Assembly: GCA_021792395.1 (NCBI GenBank)
Contig: JAJYUR010000004.1
Span: forward strand, 1-53,316
DNA length: 53,316 nt
DNA from: Microcaldota archaeon
GTDB lineage: Archaea; Micrarchaeota; Micrarchaeia; Micrarchaeales; Micrarchaeaceae
Reading direction: 5' to 3'
The position numbers and the translations under genes are program-made. Position 1 is the first letter of the stretch. Every line of letters starts with the position of its first letter. The notes beneath the pieces were generated by a model. It saw nothing but the letters and a program-made list of their open reading frames with translations. It made no database searches and was not told the origin of the DNA. Below are positions 10,251 through 19,825 of the stretch, in pieces.

Positions 10251-11423
10251 TCACATCACTACAAGCGGTATCTCCATTTCACCCTTTGACATCCCGCCAT
10301 GATGACCGAATATCTTTTTCTCGTAGTCCTTCTTGTCTGGGTATTTGTAGTAAAGGAAGCTGTTGCCCTTTGCTATAGCTATGTGCGTTCCGAAGCGGTA
10401 TCGCAACCAGTTGCTTACCTGAGATTTTCCAAACAGCCCTGACCTTATTGCTTCGTCTGAATCAGCAAGATATGCGCTCTTCCCATAGCTTCTTTGGAAT
10501 TCGTCTTCGAAGAGCTTGCCTTTTCCATCAACCACGTTGAAGAACATTGATCTGTGGGTTCCCCAAGGATATGTAGTAAGGTTTTCCATCACTTTGCTCT
10601 GCGGTGATATCTTTCTTAAATCTTTTTCGTTGAATGATCCCTGGCCATGATCCGATGTGATTACAATCTCCCATCCTTTCTGCTTAAGCGCAGGAATCAG
10701 TTTTTCCGCCAAGCGCTCAAGTGCATACTTAGTAATCTCCAAACCGTCATATGTGCTTTTTGTATATACGTGCTGTGCATGATCCACGTAATCGATGTAT
10801 GAATATATAGTTTCTTTAGAATTCGGCTTTATCGCCTTCAATACTTGTATTATCATATCGTCCATCGATATATATTTGTCGTAGTTTATTTTATGTAATG
10901 CATTCAGATTCCTCCCTTTGTTCAATATGTTTTCATGTTGCAGGTAAAGGAACCCTTTGTGTCGGGACATTTTTATTAAGGTGTGCATCTCTGGAAATAT
11001 GGGATATTTGTCTGTTTTTCCCAAAGCCTCGTCCAAGCTCGGGCCCCAGGGTACATTAAATACGTCCAGCATGTTTCCATATTCCTTCATAGGTATTGGG
11101 CTTCCGACAATGCCATGCTCGGCTATTGTCAATCCGCTGTCTATGCTCGTCATTACTGATGGAGTAAAGGAAGGAAACATCGTCTTTATTTTTTCTATTT
11201 TTGCATCTGAAAAGACCTTTGATAACACCTGGCTTTTATCCATGGCCATGTTAAGGAGGTCATACCCTAGGCCGTCTATGACAAGGAAGAAACGCTTCGC
11301 TTTGTGTTTGCCTATCAGGCTTCCCCCGCCTTCTGCGACTTCCTTTGCAACTTCGAGATTGCTCCTTGACACTTCAGGAAGTGAAAAACCTTCTTTCTCC
11401 AGATCAGATCTCAGGCTTGACAT
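10251..11423 (-). CDS. Alkaline phosphatase superfamily / type I phosphodiesterase-nucleotide pyrophosphatase
   Basis: FLVIDGLGYDLL, PSFTPSVMTSIDSGL, EIVITSDHGQGSF, FGHHGGMSKGEMEIPLVV; preferred start ATG 11423 (GTG-N5-ATG). Confidence 0.8.
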   Translation of the reverse strand: MSSLRSDLEKEGFSLPEVSRSNLEVAKEVAEGGGSLIGKHKAKRFFLVIDGLGYDLLNMAMDKSQVLSKVFSDAKIEKIKTMFPSFTPSVMTSIDSGLTIAEHGIVGSPIPMKEYGNMLDVFNVPWGPSLDEALGKTDKYPIFPEMHTLIKMSRHKGFLYLQHENILNKGRNLNALHKINYDKYISMDDMIIQVLKAIKPNSKETIYSYIDYVDHAQHVYTKSTYDGLEITKYALERLAEKLIPALKQKGWEIVITSDHGQGSFNEKDLRKISPQSKVMENLTTYPWGTHRSMFFNVVDGKGKLFEDEFQRSYGKSAYLADSDEAIRSGLFGKSQVSNWLRYRFGTHIAIAKGNSFLYYKYPDKKDYEKKIFGHHGGMSKGEMEIPLVVM

Positions 11424-11635
11424 ATAAACACGCGCTATGATAAATGGATGTGCATAACTAAAAACTTTTTCGTGCACAGAAAGCCTGTATGGCTAAGAAT
11501 AAACGTGCCAAAAGAACGGTAATAAGGCCAGCAGGCGCAGATAGGCTTTTGAATGGGCATCTAATGGACTAGCCCATTGCGGCAGTGTATATTTATAGAT
11601 TATAATAACCAGTAGTTAAGGATGTCGGTGTTCAA

Positions 11636-12751
11636 TTGCCACAAAATGCCATTGCATTCGTTAAGAAAAACCTGCTTTTCTTTGTTTTATTGGCTGCATA
11701 TCTGGCTTTTGTAGCATACAATCGGGATTTTCTAAACCCTGCGCTTGTCGAATGGAAAACAGTAACAATAATCGCTTCACTTATAATAATAAATACAGGA
11801 ATGCTGGCTTCAGGAGGCATAGATATAATTGCAAAAGTTATCTTAGGCAGAATAAAAGATTTCAGGAAATTGGCTATCTTTTCCATATTGTTCACTGTAC
11901 TGCTATCCATGTTTATAACTAATGATGCGTCGCTTATAGTCCTTATACCGCTGACCATGAGCATAGGCAAGATATCTGGAGAGGACATAAAGAATATAAT
12001 AGTACTGCAGGCGATAGGTGCGAATGTAGGATCGATGCTGACGCCTTTCGGAAACCCGCAGAACATAATAATTTTCAGAGAATACGGGCTTTCCCTGTCC
12101 ATGTTCGTACTTAAGATGCTCCCCGTATTTTTGATTTCCGTAGTGATGCTGTTGATTTTCGTATTTTTATTGAATAAAAAAGGGAAGATTGCAGGCAGTG
12201 GAGCAGCAGTAGGGTACAGCAGAACACTTTTTAGCGCATCGCTGCTGATTTTCGCGGTTACAATAACCGGATTCCTTTACGACTCTGGTGTGTCATTCTT
12301 TTTTGTCATGGCCGTCCTGGGCATTGCAGTAATGCTCGTCTTCAGGCCAAAATCCTATTCCAAAACAGCAGTATTGCTAAGAATTGATTTCCTGCTCATA
12401 CTCACCTTTGTACTTATATTCCTTGTGATAAACTCTGCAAGGACGTTCATAGGTGTAATTTCGTCGAGCAATCCCCTAGCAATGTTTGTATATTCGCTTA
12501 TTATATCGCAGTTCATAAGCAATGTGCCGGCAACTGTGCTGCTTCAGAAAAATGCAATGTTCCTCCCACTTTCATGGGGCGTCAATGTAGGAGGCAATGG
12601 CACTGTGATAGCATCACTAGCTAACCTGATAGCATTGAGAGGAGGCAATGGCATAAAAGCCCTCAGGTTCATGAAGATATCATTAATTTATATGGCTGCA
12701 GTTGCGTTGATCTCTATGTTGCTCCTCTATATCATATTTAACGTCGTATGA
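11636..12751 (+). CDS. ArsB/NhaD-type anion permease
   Basis: TNDASLIVLIPLTMSIGK and GANVGSMLTPFGNPQNIII typical of the ion transporter superfamily; TTG start after GGTG-N5. Confidence 0.78.
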   Translation: MPQNAIAFVKKNLLFFVLLAAYLAFVAYNRDFLNPALVEWKTVTIIASLIIINTGMLASGGIDIIAKVILGRIKDFRKLAIFSILFTVLLSMFITNDASLIVLIPLTMSIGKISGEDIKNIIVLQAIGANVGSMLTPFGNPQNIIIFREYGLSLSMFVLKMLPVFLISVVMLLIFVFLLNKKGKIAGSGAAVGYSRTLFSASLLIFAVTITGFLYDSGVSFFFVMAVLGIAVMLVFRPKSYSKTAVLLRIDFLLILTFVLIFLVINSARTFIGVISSSNPLAMFVYSLIISQFISNVPATVLLQKNAMFLPLSWGVNVGGNGTVIASLANLIALRGGNGIKALRFMKISLIYMAAVALISMLLLYIIFNVV

Positions 12752-12856
12752 TACAGTTAGCCGTGGAGAATACCCAAGGCCTGCTGCAGCAGAACCGAGG
12801 CAAAGCTAGGCCTTTGCAATAAACAACTGCAAAAAGATGCGGATAATAGGAAGAAG

Positions 12857-12970
12857 CTACAGCTCTCCTACTCTCCTCTTCTGCGCTCTCTTAAGGCGTT
12901 TTCGCCTCTTCTTGAGCCATTTCCAGCGCATTCTTCCTTTTTTCTTCCACTTTCTAGGTATGCTTCCCAA
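12857..12970 (-). CDS. rpl41e: Ribosomal protein eL41 (37 aa), TTG start; absent from the ORF track
   Basis: Reverse-strand translation (TTG start read as M)[36 protein letters not shown]; Arg/Lys/Trp composition typical of eL41; GGTG-N5-TTG. Confidence 0.75.
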   Translation of the reverse strand: MGSIPRKWKKKGRMRWKWLKKRRKRLKRAQKRRVGEL

Positions 12971-13065
12971 AATTACACCTTAATTAAGCATTATAAGCTC
13001 TAGTATCTGAATAAGAAAATATTTATACTATATAAATAAATACCTATACATAAAGTGGTTGTATT

Positions 13066-14100
13066 ATGCACAAAGGATTTTTAGTATGGGTAATAATGAT
13101 TATAGTGATAGCAATACTGGGATACCTGATTACCGGGTATAATTTTATATTGCATCAGCTGCCTGCTTCTACGACTATATCTCCTATTACCACTACCGTG
13201 ACCAGCACTGTGTCTACTACTACGGTAATATATTCTGCAAGCTGCAATAACTTCTCCATATTGTCTGCTATGTTCAACAAAACGTACACTGGGACATGCA
13301 CATGGGGAGGGGGTGCATTAGGCGTATGGCTTGCAAACGGCAACAGCAGCTATACTAATTTCACAATTATAGGCGCGAATAACGTCACATACCTTAACCA
13401 GAGCGTAAACTATGGCTGCATAGCATTATTTAGCAACTTTTCCATGCCTGCACAGACCTATAGGATAACAATGCATAGAAGTTTTGCTGGAGGGTCCTGC
13501 AACAATGGATATTCGATAATAAACTTGAATACTACGCTTGTGCCTCCGAAGAATGCAGTATACAAAAATATATACAATGGTAAATTCTCAAGCGGCACTT
13601 ATATAGGCTGGAACCTTACTGGCAAAGGCTTTGGTAACAAACCGATAAATGCCAGCTATGCAGATACGCACAACTGCACTGCTGGAGGGCAGTGGGCAGG
13701 ATACAACGGCACGTATTTTGCTTCCACATACAACTGCGGGTCCTCGAATGCTGCTGGAAACCTGACTTCAAGCCCGTTCTATGCATCTGAACATTTCATT
13801 GATTTTCAAACCATAAGCCCCGAAAACAATTTAATTTATGTAGAGATTCTTGAAAACGGGATACCTAGGATAATAGCGCATTACAATACGTTCAACGAAA
13901 GCGCGTTCGGCGCCAACGGGTCATACACATTCAGAAATGTGACTATACCTATAGGGACTTTGATTGGTAAAAACTTGACGTTGCGCGTGGTGGCTGATAC
14001 TTCTACTAGCGGCGAATTCGTAGCAGTAGGCAATTTTAGGCTCTCAGGCCTGCCATTGCAGAGCAATGGTGTAGCCGCAAACATATCGATACTGAATTGA
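13066..14100 (+). CDS. Secreted/membrane-anchored surface protein
   Basis: N-terminal hydrophobic helix, Thr/Ser linker, many N-x-S/T sequons. Confidence 0.6.
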   Translation: MHKGFLVWVIMIIVIAILGYLITGYNFILHQLPASTTISPITTTVTSTVSTTTVIYSASCNNFSILSAMFNKTYTGTCTWGGGALGVWLANGNSSYTNFTIIGANNVTYLNQSVNYGCIALFSNFSMPAQTYRITMHRSFAGGSCNNGYSIINLNTTLVPPKNAVYKNIYNGKFSSGTYIGWNLTGKGFGNKPINASYADTHNCTAGGQWAGYNGTYFASTYNCGSSNAAGNLTSSPFYASEHFIDFQTISPENNLIYVEILENGIPRIIAHYNTFNESAFGANGSYTFRNVTIPIGTLIGKNLTLRVVADTSTSGEFVAVGNFRLSGLPLQSNGVAANISILN

Positions 14101-14209
14101 TTTTGCAGGCTTATGGTAATGCTATAGCGCAGATGTTTGCACTAAGGCATTTACATTGCCAGCATTAGATGATGAATAAACGAAAACATGCACAGGAAAA
14201 CTTTCCTGC

Positions 14210-15661
14210 CTATTTCGTAATCTTCTCCAGTATCGGGTATGTTTCGTATAGGTTTTCTTGTAGCAACTGCTGGTATACCATGTATATTATGCCGACAGTA
14301 AGAAGTATACCCATGCCTGTGCCTATGGCCCCGGTAAGCGTGGCTATGGCTGCAAGGAACCCTACGAACAGGCTGCCCAATACAGTAACATTTGGTATGT
14401 ATTTGTTGAGCACGTTCTCTATAATCCTTGGGTCCCTCCTGAAGCCAGGTATCTGCCACCCAGTTGTGCCGAGCTGCTCTGCAAGATGCTTGGGGCTCTG
14501 CCCGGTCATCTCTATCCAGAACTTCCCGAATATCACGCAAAGCACAAGCAGCACGCCTATATAAACTAAGACGTGTATCCACTCAGGGATTAATAGCATC
14601 CCGCCCCACGGCAGGAAAAGCTCACTTGTATGGGTCAGCAGATAGCTGAAATATGCGCCATATCCGCCTATCCCATATGGCGCGGCGTACGGCAATGGAA
14701 ATGTAGGGGATATAAGGTATGCCAAACCGCCGCTCAATTGTAATGAGCCCCCTACGGGCTGATAAAAGGCGATGAACTTCGCAAGGCCGGCGAATGTGCC
14801 GTGGACCCCTGCAAGGAATCTAAACCATACAGTAAGGCTGAGTTCTAGTGACGATGCAAGTATGACGGGGAGCACGCTGACGTATAAGAATGGAATTGGA
14901 AGCCTTCCACCAATGCCCCGCAATTGCTCGAAGCTGAGGGGAAGCTCCACCTTCATTTCATATGCATATATGCTTACTAGGAATATTATTACTGCGAAGA
15001 AGAGCGGACCAAACGCCATCAGAGCATTTGCCGGGGCAGCTGCGCCTCCAGCCTGTATTGCAGCTATCGCTTCGGGTATCAGTATGCTGAATGTTCCAGC
15101 TACTATTGCGTAAGAAACACCAGCAGCTATGAATATGTTTATACCTGATGTTATCCCGTATTTTGTCATTATTTCGTCGAGGAATATTATTATTATGGCG
15201 CCGATTGCCATCTGCAGCACGACATATCCTATGACCGACGATGATGCTACTGGCACATATCCACTTATGACGAATATCAGTGATTCTATTACGGCTATGG
15301 ACATGGCGAAGAGCTTCTGCATGGCCTGCCATCGCGATTTGTTAGTTATGTCATTGAGGTCTATCTTTATTATGCCCGAACCTGATACGAGCTGCAAGAT
15401 TATGCTAGACAATACTATCGGACCTATGCCGACGGTGATGAGACTGCCGACCTTTGCTGCGAATATTATGCTTATGAGCTGCAGCAACGGCTGAGTAACG
15501 GCGGTAGGATTAACGCCTATTGCATATATGTTGTAAAGCAAGAAGTATACCACAAGTATGCCTGCCGTCCAGTACATCTTCTCCCTTAACGAGAGGGGCT
15601 TAGCTGGGCCCTTTATTGAAGGTATGTATGGGGCTATCTTATCCATGAATTCCAGAGGCAT
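14210..15661 (-). CDS. secY: Preprotein translocase subunit SecY
   Basis: ~10 TM segments; N-terminal KMYWTAGILVVYFLLYNIYAIG; IVLSSIILQLVSGSGIIKIDLND; GQSPKHLAEQLGTTGWQIPGFRRDPRIIENVLNKYIP typical of archaeal SecY. Confidence 0.92.
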   Translation of the reverse strand: MPLEFMDKIAPYIPSIKGPAKPLSLREKMYWTAGILVVYFLLYNIYAIGVNPTAVTQPLLQLISIIFAAKVGSLITVGIGPIVLSSIILQLVSGSGIIKIDLNDITNKSRWQAMQKLFAMSIAVIESLIFVISGYVPVASSSVIGYVVLQMAIGAIIIIFLDEIMTKYGITSGINIFIAAGVSYAIVAGTFSILIPEAIAAIQAGGAAAPANALMAFGPLFFAVIIFLVSIYAYEMKVELPLSFEQLRGIGGRLPIPFLYVSVLPVILASSLELSLTVWFRFLAGVHGTFAGLAKFIAFYQPVGGSLQLSGGLAYLISPTFPLPYAAPYGIGGYGAYFSYLLTHTSELFLPWGGMLLIPEWIHVLVYIGVLLVLCVIFGKFWIEMTGQSPKHLAEQLGTTGWQIPGFRRDPRIIENVLNKYIPNVTVLGSLFVGFLAAIATLTGAIGTGMGILLTVGIIYMVYQQLLQENLYETYPILEKITK

Positions 15662-15679
15662 AGGATCAACTTGAATTTG

Positions 15680-16870
15680 TCACTTATTCTTTTTATTTAT
15701 TCTTATGCTGTATAAATCATTTTCGCTCTTGAGCTTGGCATCCCGAGCCATGTTTTTTCCAAGTACCCCGCTTAGAAAGGCTACCGCAAGTTCCACGAAT
15801 TCACTGCGGGACTGTGATGAATCGAACATCAATTCAGCGTCCAGCGCATTGGCGCTCTTAATATTTAACTTGCCAAGGTTTAATAGGTTTATGTTTTGCT
15901 GTGCCAATGCAGCCAAATCGCCAACCTTTAGCTTCTTGGATTTCCTTGCATTGGACATCTGCAATATGGTTTTTCCGAAGTAGCCCAGCAAATCCTTCAT
16001 ATTATCCAGGTATTCCCTCTCCATTATGACCTGGTATATCAGATTAAGGTAGCTCTTTGAAAACTTGCCAGATTTTGCCTGGGGGTTGCCATCTGAGATG
16101 TATTTAGCTAAAGCGTTTATGTGGCGCAGGTGGCCCTTATCCACACCTTCGGCGGATTTTGAATTGGATGTTGAGAACCTGCAATAGCTAGCGCCTGAAT
16201 GCCTGCATTCCTCTTCGCTGACAGGGACATAATGCCCGATGGCGGCAGTAAGAAATCCAGATATTACACCGGATTCAAAGACGTGCATATTGCCACCCAA
16301 ATCCGGACCTGTGCCGTAAAGCTTTATGACCACCTTGTCTGGAAAAATGTCATAGCTTGATGCTATATATCCGGCTTTCTCGAAGAATTCTGATAGGTCC
16401 TTTATGGAATCCTGGTACCACGCATAACGTTTCTGCAGTTTGTTGATCCGGTATAGGAACATGCCATTGGATATGCCGGCCATATATGAAAGTTTCCTCA
16501 TGCTTTTCGTAAAGCTTGACAGTATCTGCGCAAGAAGTACGCTTTCGCCGCTTGCAGACACCGCATCGCGGTTTCCAAGTATGTCCAGGATAAGAGCCTC
16601 ATTTATTGATTTTGGAATGACGGCATGCATATCTTGATTCGAATGCACGTGTTTGGTTGTTTTTTCACCATTGGGCCTTTCTGGGCGTAAAGCCTTATGC
16701 AAGCGTATGCCTGCGTAGATTTTGGCATTTTTGGTACGTTTATTATTCATAGCCTTTTTGGCTTTGGGATGCGCCTTCCCATGCAGAGTTTTATTTTTTG
16801 GATTGCCAATTTTGGTTTTGCCGCTTGCATGCCTGCGCCAGACATGACCATACCCCTTGCCAGATGGCAT
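15680..16870 (-). CDS. V4R-like domain protein with a strongly basic N-terminal tail
   Basis: VFESGVISGFLTAAIGHYVPVSEEECRHSGASYCRFSTS resembles the V4R C-terminal cysteine motif; N-term MPSGKGYGHVWRRHASGKTKIGNPKNKTLHGKAHPKAKK; GGTG-N5-ATG. Confidence 0.6.
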   Translation of the reverse strand: MPSGKGYGHVWRRHASGKTKIGNPKNKTLHGKAHPKAKKAMNNKRTKNAKIYAGIRLHKALRPERPNGEKTTKHVHSNQDMHAVIPKSINEALILDILGNRDAVSASGESVLLAQILSSFTKSMRKLSYMAGISNGMFLYRINKLQKRYAWYQDSIKDLSEFFEKAGYIASSYDIFPDKVVIKLYGTGPDLGGNMHVFESGVISGFLTAAIGHYVPVSEEECRHSGASYCRFSTSNSKSAEGVDKGHLRHINALAKYISDGNPQAKSGKFSKSYLNLIYQVIMEREYLDNMKDLLGYFGKTILQMSNARKSKKLKVGDLAALAQQNINLLNLGKLNIKSANALDAELMFDSSQSRSEFVELAVAFLSGVLGKNMARDAKLKSENDLYSIRINKKNK

Positions 16871-17293
16871 TATTACACCAAATATATTATATGCTGCAAG
16901 TCTAAAAAAGTTGACATGCTTTTATTTTATCTTCTGCTTCTGACGCCTGGGAAGATACTTGCCTTAAAAATCAGTTATGAAATTCTGCTTCTTTCCTAGC
17001 CTCTTCGTATTCATCAAGCCATTCCATATGCCATGAATACGGGCTGTCCTTTATGACTATGAATTCCCTGTCGTTATTTGGATCGCTGGCTAGTTTCTGT
17101 TCCCTCTTTGTCCTCTTGTAGTGCATTATCATTTTGGATATTGCATTCATTTTACCACCTTCAACACTTCATTTTCCGTATTTATGTAATAATGTAACCG
17201 TTTAAACCTCATTTTTGAACATTTAATATGATATGATAAAATTTAAATACCTTCCAATGTGCGTCTTTGTGCGATGGGCATATGCATTATGGG

Positions 17294-17803
17294 CTATACG
17301 CCGGTTTTAGGTATTTTTCCGGACTGATAAAAAATCAGCATTATATTTATCGCTATAAAAACCCCCAGAAGGGTGAAATTATATCTCGATATGAATGATA
17401 TCACGTTGCCTACAGCTATGAAATTAAGGCCCAACGGATACAATATGGATCCAAGTATCGGCGTTTCGCATCCGCAGCTTGCCACCAGCCCGCCTACAGA
17501 GGGCATAGCTACGCTTATTGCGCTGCTAGGTATGGCTGATTTGGAAAGGGATTTGCGCCTTCTCCTGCTTTGCATAATTCCGAAGACGCTTAGGCTCAAT
17601 AGAATTGCAGACGTTGCTATCAGCATGTCTACCAGATACATAGGTACGGTAGTTATGAATATTCCATAACTGCTCAGCCTTATCAGATAATTGTAAAAAA
17701 GGTAGTATGCAATGAATGCTGCGATCGCTATTGCTATATACAACGGCTTTGTAAATACCTTTTTCAGTGCCTTGGCGCGGCTGGAAAGAAAACCTTTTTT
17801 CAT
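17294..17803 (-). CDS. Small membrane protein with Cys-Gly-Cys motif, coupled to the upstream DUF929 gene
   Basis: Hydrophobic helices; ASCGCETPILGSIL; start overlaps the upstream stop (TAATG), GGAGG SD inside the upstream gene. Confidence 0.6.
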   Translation of the reverse strand: MKKGFLSSRAKALKKVFTKPLYIAIAIAAFIAYYLFYNYLIRLSSYGIFITTVPMYLVDMLIATSAILLSLSVFGIMQSRRRRKSLSKSAIPSSAISVAMPSVGGLVASCGCETPILGSILYPLGLNFIAVGNVISFISRYNFTLLGVFIAINIMLIFYQSGKIPKTGV

Positions 17804-18912
17804 TAATATCCTCCTTTCACCTCAAGCTGCTGTATTGCAGGCAGAGTACATACAGGCGCGGAATTGCTGATGGACGAACACGCCATCGCTATGTATATGT
17901 CTGCAGCTGCATATTCAGTCCATGCGAATTGATCGCTTGGCTTTGAAAGGGCATTAAACACATCCTTATGGGTCATGTACGTAAGCGTAAGGTTTTGCGT
18001 TGTTGGAGTGGAATTGCCGAAATCCACCGCGTCCGCCCCGGGCACGTTGTATTTGCCCCATATGGTATATGGGGTGCCCTGGAAATTATTCAGCTTTACT
18101 ATAAATTCAAATGCGTCTTTGTAGGGTACATTGCCGGTAGCGTTTATCCTTTGCTGTATAAGTGCAGGAGAATTGAGCTGGAAGCCGCCGGTTATTGGCA
18201 TTGCGTCGTCTATAGATATGAAATTAAGGTATTTGCTGTTATAAAAGTTGCCGAGGTCCTCCGCGGAAACGTTGTAGTGCGAAGGGGACCAATATAGGGT
18301 AGGCAGGTCGTGGTCGCCGAAAGAGCTATATCCTTCAAACAGATTGGAGAAATTTCCAAACCTTCCTAGCGCAAGCGCCATGGCCCACCTGTTCTCTCCG
18401 CAGAATACACATGTTATGGACCCCAAGTATATTACGGTCGGCTTGCCATTGAGTATGAATGGGTTCACCTTTGCAGGCGTTACGCCTACTTCGTTGCTTA
18501 TGCTGCCGTTGAGCAGCATGAGGCCTGCAGTCTCAAAATAAGAGTTAGGAGCGTTGTTTATCACCGAAAGATACGATGAATTGAGGGGCTTGTTTATGTT
18601 CGTAAGCCTTTGCCCAAATGAAGCATTTGCAGTTATGATTGGAAATCCGGGCAATGATGTATTGGGCACTATCATGCTGCCAGTTATGTTATAGCTTTTT
18701 ATCAAAAGCAGCGAAGTTCCGCTAGCTGAGCCAGTAGATGTGGGTTGCGATGCTAGGAGCGCAATGTTACTTTGCAGGGAATCAATTTTGGCGTTCAAAG
18801 AATTCATATCGGCAAATGCCACTACCAGCAATACTATTATAATTGCAAGCAATGCAACGTTTATTCCCACATATGGAATCTTTTGCTTTCTGGCATTTTT
18901 TTTATGCTGCAT
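17803..18912 (-). CDS. DUF929-family protein, membrane-anchored thioredoxin-like with CxxC
   Basis: KPTVIYLGSITCVFCGENRWAMALALGRFGNFSN; N-terminal TM helix. Confidence 0.75.
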   Translation of the reverse strand: MQHKKNARKQKIPYVGINVALLAIIIVLLVVAFADMNSLNAKIDSLQSNIALLASQPTSTGSASGTSLLLIKSYNITGSMIVPNTSLPGFPIITANASFGQRLTNINKPLNSSYLSVINNAPNSYFETAGLMLLNGSISNEVGVTPAKVNPFILNGKPTVIYLGSITCVFCGENRWAMALALGRFGNFSNLFEGYSSFGDHDLPTLYWSPSHYNVSAEDLGNFYNSKYLNFISIDDAMPITGGFQLNSPALIQQRINATGNVPYKDAFEFIVKLNNFQGTPYTIWGKYNVPGADAVDFGNSTPTTQNLTLTYMTHKDVFNALSKPSDQFAWTEYAAADIYIAMACSSISNSAPVCTLPAIQQLEVKGGY

Positions 18913-19015
18913 GAGATTACCTTGTATAACTCTTTGTGTTATATATAATTATATTTTACCTAACATTACATTTATTACAGGTTATGCACCTGTTGCATAC
19001 TGCTTTGGTAATCAT

Positions 19016-19825
19016 ATGGCGGTAATCGCAAAACAGATGACTTCTGGGGACGAATCAAAATATAAAACGCTGGTAGAGTTGGCAGATGCACATTGCCACC
19101 TATATGCCTTTGATGGCAGCGCGACAGCAGACGCGATTGCTAAGGGAGTAGCGACCATGATAAGCAATGGGGTCGATACCAAATCAAACCTTAAGACGCT
19201 TGAGATATCTGACGGCAGGCATGTATTCCCTGCATTGGGCATACACCCTGATTATGCAGAAAACATAAGCGACGATGAGATAGAATATAATATACGCCTG
19301 ATAAGGGAGAATAAGAATATTGTTAAATCCATAGGCGAAATAGGCCTTGATTTTGCACATGCACATGGGGTTAATAGCATAGAAAAGCAGATGGCACTGT
19401 TTGAAACATTCATAGACCTTTCAAATGAACTTAACCTGCCAATAAGCGTACATTCTAGGAATGCGATGCCGCAGGTACTGCACATACTTAATGAAAAGGG
19501 TGCAAATGCGGTGCATCTGCATTTCTTTGAGGGCAGTGCAGATGATGCAATTGAAGCAGCGCGGCGTGGCTATATGATGTCTATACCTCCCTTAAAATCA
19601 GGGTCCAGGATATCGGCAATAAAAGCCGTGCCAATAGGGAACCTGATGGCTGAAACGGATTCGCCAACTGCAAATTCGACGCCTTCTGATGTCGATAAGG
19701 CGGTGAATATTATAGCAGACGCCAAAGGGATTAGGTATGAGGATGCAGCGCGCGCATTAACTGAAAATACAAAAAGGTTCTTTAATATTAGCACCGCTAA
19801 GTTTATGCGCAATGCGGGCCCGTAG
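19016..19825 (+). CDS. TatD-family metal-dependent hydrolase/DNase
   Basis: ADAHCHLYAF, ALGIHPDYAE, SIGEIGLDFAH, LPISVHSRNA, LMAETDSP; start at ATG 19016, track extension to 18740 rejected. Confidence 0.88.
   Translation: MAVIAKQMTSGDESKYKTLVELADAHCHLYAFDGSATADAIAKGVATMISNGVDTKSNLKTLEISDGRHVFPALGIHPDYAENISDDEIEYNIRLIRENKNIVKSIGEIGLDFAHAHGVNSIEKQMALFETFIDLSNELNLPISVHSRNAMPQVLHILNEKGANAVHLHFFEGSADDAIEAARRGYMMSIPPLKSGSRISAIKAVPIGNLMAETDSPTANSTPSDVDKAVNIIADAKGIRYEDAARALTENTKRFFNISTAKFMRNAGP

Noticed and set aside
11489-11572. Possible 27-aa basic peptide MAKNKRAKRTVIRPAGADRLLNGHLMD
   Set aside because: No GGTG-type upstream motif and no recognised family; too short to support, though conservation could be checked.
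13066-14100. Repeated ACT/ACC codons near the start as a possible tandem repeat or CRISPR-like element
   Set aside because: It is a Thr-rich linker in a secreted protein; no direct repeats with spacers were seen, and I saw no CRISPR-like array in the window by eye.
18740-19015. N-terminal extension of TatD ORF
   Set aside because: Antisense to the DUF929 gene start and its promoter; the TatD domain begins after ATG 19016.
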